Assembly: GCA_002293265.1 (NCBI GenBank)
Contig: DBCW01000083.1
Location: 1-7,482 of the forward strand
Length of the DNA stretch: 7,482 bases
Origin: Eggerthellales bacterium UBA948
Lineage (GTDB): Bacteria; Actinomycetota; Coriobacteriia; Coriobacteriales; UBA8131
Reading direction: 5' to 3'
Part shown: piece after piece, positions 4,347 through 7,482 of the stretch
Layout of the letters: every line of letters begins with the position of its first letter
Position numbering within the stretch: the first letter of the stretch is position 1
Notes under the pieces: model-generated
The model's database searches: none
What the model was told of the DNA's origin: nothing
What the model saw: only the letters and a program-made list of their open reading frames with translations
Translations under genes and position numbers: made by a program

Positions 4347-6722
4347 TTGAAAGACAGACCTACGGGGCTAAGCTCTTCAGAGGTTGCCGAGCTAACTGCT
4401 CGCGGCTTAGTAAATGTTGACACATCGGTCAAGACACGCTCATACAAACGCATCGCCACTGCCAACATATGCACGCTGTTTAATGCAATCAACCTTATTT
4501 TAGCCACCTTTGTATTCATAACCGGGTCATATCAAAACATGCTTTTCATAATCGTCATCGTGTTTAATACTGCGATTGGCATCGTGCAAGAGATCCGCTC
4601 TAAGATCACGACCGATCAGCTGCGCATTATTGCCAGCCCCAAAACTAAAGTTGTGCGCGATGGCAACCGCCAAGATATCGCGATAGACGAGATCGTGCTT
4701 GGCGACATCATCATACTTGGACGCGGTGACCAGATCCCCTCGGACTCAGTTGTTGTCCAAGGCACATGCGATGTTAACGAGAGCTTACTTACCGGCGAAA
4801 GCAAAATGGTGCATAAAGAGGTGGATTCAGAGCTCATGAGCGGTAGCTTCGTGAACGCAGGCACCGTGTACGCACAAGTAACCCATGTGGGCGCAGACAA
4901 CTATGCTGCCAAAATAAGCGCTGAGGCTAAAGAGCATAAAGCGGTGAAATCCGAGATTATGAAAAGCTCTGTAGGGATTATTCGGTTTGTAAGCATCGGC
5001 ATCTTTCCGCTAGGAGCCTTGCTGTTTTTTCGCGAATACTATACCGGCGTTCATGTTGAACTCAATCAAGCGATTTTGTCCACAGTTGCAGCGTTGGTGG
5101 GTATGATTCCTGAGGGGTTGATACTGCTGATATCCACCGTGCTCGCAGTGGCGGTGATACGCCTTTCTCGTAGCAAAGTGCTCGTGCAACAGCTTTACTG
5201 TATCGAAACTCTGGCGCGGGTAGACACGCTCTGTCTGGATAAGACCGGTACTATCACCTCCGGAAAGATGAAGCTGGATCGTGTTTTAGTGCTTGGCAAT
5301 GGTGATGCAGAGACAATTGATGAAGCCATATTTGCGATCGCAGCAGCTGACGAGAATCCTAACGAGACAGGACAAGCGATAATTGCACATTATGCAGGGG
5401 CTTTGAGTAAACGTGCAAACAAAGAGATCCAAGACAAGATGACCCAAGCCATTAAAAGGGCTATTCCATTCTCGTCAGATAAAAAATGGGCAGGTGTGGT
5501 GCTTGAAAACGACAGAAGTTTTGTAATGGGGGCAGCTCAGTTTGTTCTTGGTCAGAAGTATGCAAAAATCCAAGGTCAGGTTGAAGGTCTTTCCAAAGAA
5601 GCAAGGGTTTTAGTCTTAGCACAAGTTAAAACCTTTGATGATAATCTTGAGATCGTTGGAAACCCCAAACCGCTTGCTTTGATCACCATCAAAGACCAGA
5701 TTCGCTCTACGGCAACCGAGACAGTGCAATATTTTTTCCAGCAAGGTGTAGACCTCAAGGTGATCTCCGGTGATGATCCGCTTACTGTATCCAACATTGC
5801 AGCCACAGTTGGCATCCCTAATGCGAAGTCTTACATCGATGCTACAATGCTGCAAACTGATGAAGCGCTTATTAATGCAGCAACCACCTATCATGTATTT
5901 GGGCGAGTAACGCCGGAGCAAAAGAAGAAGTTGGTTCAGGCATTGCAAGCAGCAGGTCATACTGTTGCGATGACAGGCGACGGAGTTAATGACGTGTTGG
6001 CGCTTAAGGCATCGGATTGCTCGGTAGCCATGGCATCAGGCTCTGATGCAGCCCGTAATGTGGCTCAACTAGTGCTAGTGAACAATGATTTTGCCTCTAT
6101 GCCTAAAGTTGTTGCCGAGGGAAGACGAGCCATAAATAATTTGCAGCGCTCAGCCACGCTTTTTCTGGTCAAGACAGTGTTGTCGATAGTGTTAGCTGTG
6201 TGCTTTATTGTCTTTCCGTGGCAGTATCCGTTTCAACCCATTCAAATGACGCTGATATCAGCATTTACGATCGGTATACCCTCTTTGATACTTGCACTTG
6301 AACCCAACAAAGACCGCATAAGGGGTAAGTTTCTCGCTAATGTGATTGTTCGTTCTTTGCCCGGCTCCATAACGGCGATACTTGCAGTGCTTGTTCTGAA
6401 TGTTGTGTCATATTTGGTGCTGGGGCTGAACTACAGTCAGGTATCCACCATGTGCGTGCTTGCAACAGCATGGGTTGGCGTGTTGCTAATCGCCCGCATC
6501 TCGTATCCGTTCACACTGGTTAGGGCGGTTTTGTTAGTGTTTGTTACTGCCGGAGTGGTTATGGGCGCCTTTGCCTTCCCCAGCCTGTTTGGCATTACAG
6601 CATTTACACAGCCGATGATTGTTCTGCTAGCCGTTGTTTGCGTCGGCGCAGTACCTGTATTCGGCTTGTTATATCACACATTTGCCTTGTGGTATTCACG
6701 ACGCTTGCCCACTGAGAGCTGA
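4347..6722 (+). CDS. ctpE: CtpE-like cation (probably Ca2+) P-type ATPase
   Basis: A 791-residue P-type ATPase of full length with all catalytic motifs. These are the actuator loop LLTGES (147-152), phosphorylation motif DKTGT (D298), nucleotide-binding pocket 'PFSSDKKWAGV' (374-384), hinge TGDGVNDV (543-550), and about ten membrane helices (two before the actuator, two around PEGL at 255-258, six at the C-terminus). The M4 'MIPEGLILLIS', M5 'LVKTVLSIVLA' and M6 'LALEPNKDR' regions resemble mycobacterial CtpE, reported as a Ca2+ uptake pump. There is no N-terminal heavy-metal Cys domain, so a copper or zinc exporter is unlikely. Substrate by homology only. The start is TTG at 4347, preceded by AAGGGGAGG (4334-4342); an upstream ATG at 4327 is out of frame. 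It is a single-gene unit, divergent from the symporter and convergent with the YoaP remnant. Confidence 0.93.
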   Translation: MKDRPTGLSSSEVAELTARGLVNVDTSVKTRSYKRIATANICTLFNAINLILATFVFITGSYQNMLFIIVIVFNTAIGIVQEIRSKITTDQLRIIASPKTKVVRDGNRQDIAIDEIVLGDIIILGRGDQIPSDSVVVQGTCDVNESLLTGESKMVHKEVDSELMSGSFVNAGTVYAQVTHVGADNYAAKISAEAKEHKAVKSEIMKSSVGIIRFVSIGIFPLGALLFFREYYTGVHVELNQAILSTVAALVGMIPEGLILLISTVLAVAVIRLSRSKVLVQQLYCIETLARVDTLCLDKTGTITSGKMKLDRVLVLGNGDAETIDEAIFAIAAADENPNETGQAIIAHYAGALSKRANKEIQDKMTQAIKRAIPFSSDKKWAGVVLENDRSFVMGAAQFVLGQKYAKIQGQVEGLSKEARVLVLAQVKTFDDNLEIVGNPKPLALITIKDQIRSTATETVQYFFQQGVDLKVISGDDPLTVSNIAATVGIPNAKSYIDATMLQTDEALINAATTYHVFGRVTPEQKKKLVQALQAAGHTVAMTGDGVNDVLALKASDCSVAMASGSDAARNVAQLVLVNNDFASMPKVVAEGRRAINNLQRSATLFLVKTVLSIVLAVCFIVFPWQYPFQPIQMTLISAFTIGIPSLILALEPNKDRIRGKFLANVIVRSLPGSITAILAVLVLNVVSYLVLGLNYSQVSTMCVLATAWVGVLLIARISYPFTLVRAVLLVFVTAGVVMGAFAFPSLFGITAFTQPMIVLLAVVCVGAVPVFGLLYHTFALWYSRRLPTES

Positions 6723-6970
6723 GCTTCTGGTTTAAGCCAATATAAATTATCCCCAACTACAGGAACCCATGCCGTCTCTAATGGCGAATACTTAATAAAG
6801 CCCTTGCCCTTTGCGTTCAATTTCCTAAATACATGCCCCTCGTAAATCCGGTCAGCCAGCCACGCTCTCTTTGCATCAACACCACACTGATGCTTTTTGT
6901 CCGAGATGGCGCAGCATAAATGCTCATCCGCAATGTTATCCGATGCTAGATTCATAAAATCGCTACCCAT
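6674..6970 (-). pseudogene. 5' remnant of a YoaP-like GNAT N-acetyltransferase
   Basis: Residues 1-79 resemble the N-terminus of YoaP-type acetyltransferases: 'DEHLCCAISDKK' (15-26), 'KRAWL' (34-38), 'GHVFRKL' (45-51), 'GFIKYSPLETAWVPV' (57-71), then 'NLYWL'. Intact members are about 250 residues long and continue with the acetyl-CoA-binding GNAT core and a C-terminal YoaP domain. Here the similarity stops near 6734, and the frame runs 19 more residues into sequence antisense to the end of the P-type ATPase gene. The catalytic core is therefore missing. The start signals are intact: AAGGGAGG lies 4 nt before the ATG at 6970, and a TATAAT is found upstream. A 98-residue product could be made, but it cannot be a working acetyltransferase. 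It overlaps the ATPase gene tail to tail by 49 bp. Confidence 0.68.
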
Positions 6971-7003
6971 TTTTCCTCCCTTATTGTCTAACTGCAGACC
7001 GTT

Positions 7004-7009
7004 ATTATA
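7004..7009 (-). promoter_or_regulatory. Candidate -10 box for the YoaP-like remnant
   Basis: A perfect TATAAT on the minus strand lies 34 nt upstream of the ATG at 6970, in the gap after the DUF3021 gene. No good -35 is present at the usual distance. If it is active, the remnant is transcribed on its own. Confidence 0.35.
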
Positions 7010-7014
7010 CTTCT

Positions 7015-7446
7015 CTAGTCATCCAACATCTTTGTTTTAAGTTGCTCGTTGATCTTTTTGGCCACGCTTCGATAGTAGAGGTAAAAACACGACCAGATAA
7101 TGGCAAACACCATAACTGCCAACAAAACTGTTACTATCACTGCGTAACTTGGCATCGCGGGAAACCATCCCATAGAAAACCCGACAATTAGATAGATTGG
7201 CATACCGATACCAAAATGGATCAATGACTGCTGCCATAAGTGCAACCGCTCCACTTTATACACAATCGAACTGGTACCAAAACCTATGCCTACAATTGTT
7301 GATGCCAAAACATTCAGCGAGAAGTTATCAAGTGTAACACTGGGGATTCCAATACCGGACAAGTCCAGCACCACACAGATCGCTATAAAAAATCCCCATC
7401 CCCACAGCACACCAAACAGCAAGTATTTAAAAAAGAGTTTTACCAT
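7015..7446 (-). CDS. DUF3021 family four-helix membrane protein
   Basis: A 143-residue protein with four hydrophobic segments (about 7-27, 44-63, 76-92, 100-126) and a charged C-terminal tail (KKINEQLKTK). The motif 'VYKVERLHLWQQSLIHF' (62-78), between the second and third helices, is the hallmark of DUF3021. Such proteins are usually encoded directly after a LytTR-family DNA-binding regulator and are thought to modulate it from the membrane; the mechanism is not established. AGGAGG at 7458-7463 lies 11 nt before the ATG at 7446 and overlaps the presumed stop codon of the upstream gene, as in translationally linked pairs. No other in-frame start lies between. A gap of 44 nt follows to the YoaP remnant on the same strand. 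Confidence 0.85.
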   Translation of the reverse strand: MVKLFFKYLLFGVLWGWGFFIAICVVLDLSGIGIPSVTLDNFSLNVLASTIVGIGFGTSSIVYKVERLHLWQQSLIHFGIGMPIYLIVGFSMGWFPAMPSYAVIVTVLLAVMVFAIIWSCFYLYYRSVAKKINEQLKTKMLDD

Positions 7447-7461
7447 GTCAACATCTGCCTC

Positions 7462-7482
7462 CTATAATCCCAAGCGTTTCTT
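7462..7482 (-). CDS. Presumed 3' end of an upstream gene, possibly a LytTR regulator (6 codons visible)
   Basis: On the minus strand the right edge reads K-K-R-L-G-L and then TAG at 7464-7462. The stop overlaps the ribosome binding site of the DUF3021 gene. LytTR regulators paired with DUF3021 proteins often end in a similar Lys/Leu/Gly tail. Six codons are far too few to identify a gene, so this rests mainly on the expected gene order. Confidence 0.3.
   Translation of the reverse strand, partial: KKRLGL

Noticed and set aside
5576..5960. Minus-strand frames antisense to the P-type ATPase gene
   Set aside because: They lie inside a fully intact ATPase frame, lack ribosome binding sites and resemble nothing I know.
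1..7482. CRISPR array, tRNA/rRNA, transposon ends or a toxin-antitoxin pair
   Set aside because: No regularly spaced repeats, no RNA-gene-like folds, no transposase or integrase motifs, and no pair of small overlapping genes with toxin-antitoxin features were seen.

Overview
The window looks like a chromosomal stretch from a Gram-positive anaerobe of moderate G+C content. Coriobacteriia (Atopobiaceae- or Eggerthella-like) is my best guess. The reasons are the strong purine-rich ribosome binding sites, a TTG start, a CtpE-type P-ATPase of the actinobacterial kind, a short ferric-reductase-like membrane protein of a type I associate with Coriobacteriia, and DUF3021 and AAA_14 genes. The assignment is inference; no rRNA or tRNA is present to anchor it.

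Layout from left to right. 1-528 (-) is the N-terminal part of an AAA_14/DUF4143-type ATPase that runs off the left edge. 529-951 is non-coding, with a perfect 16-bp hairpin and several weaker ones. 952-1653 (-) is a ferric-reductase-like heme membrane protein. 1654-1853 holds an 18-bp dyad and a GC-rich hairpin. 1854-2078 (-) encodes a 74-residue protein that is one third histidine, with its own promoter candidate, a strong Shine-Dalgarno sequence and a terminator-like hairpin in its leader. 2248-2591 (-) is a frameshifted C-terminal remnant of another AAA_14-type ATPase. 2605-4074 (-) is an AGCS alanine/glycine:cation symporter. A promoter-containing gap of about 270 bp separates it from the divergent 4347-6722 (+) CtpE-like P-type ATPase, probably a Ca2+ importer. 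6674-6970 (-) is a 5'-terminal remnant of a YoaP-like GNAT acetyltransferase, tail to tail with the ATPase. 7015-7446 (-) is a DUF3021 membrane protein. The right edge holds what looks like the last codons of its upstream partner, probably a LytTR regulator.

The intact genes are mostly membrane or metal related: cation ATPase, amino-acid symporter, heme-type membrane protein, His-rich metal-binding protein and DUF3021. They are not one operon. Each main gene has its own start signals, and two gene remnants mark places where the chromosome has lost sequence. The most noteworthy item is the His-rich mini-protein. I see no CRISPR array, transposase, integrase or complete defence system.
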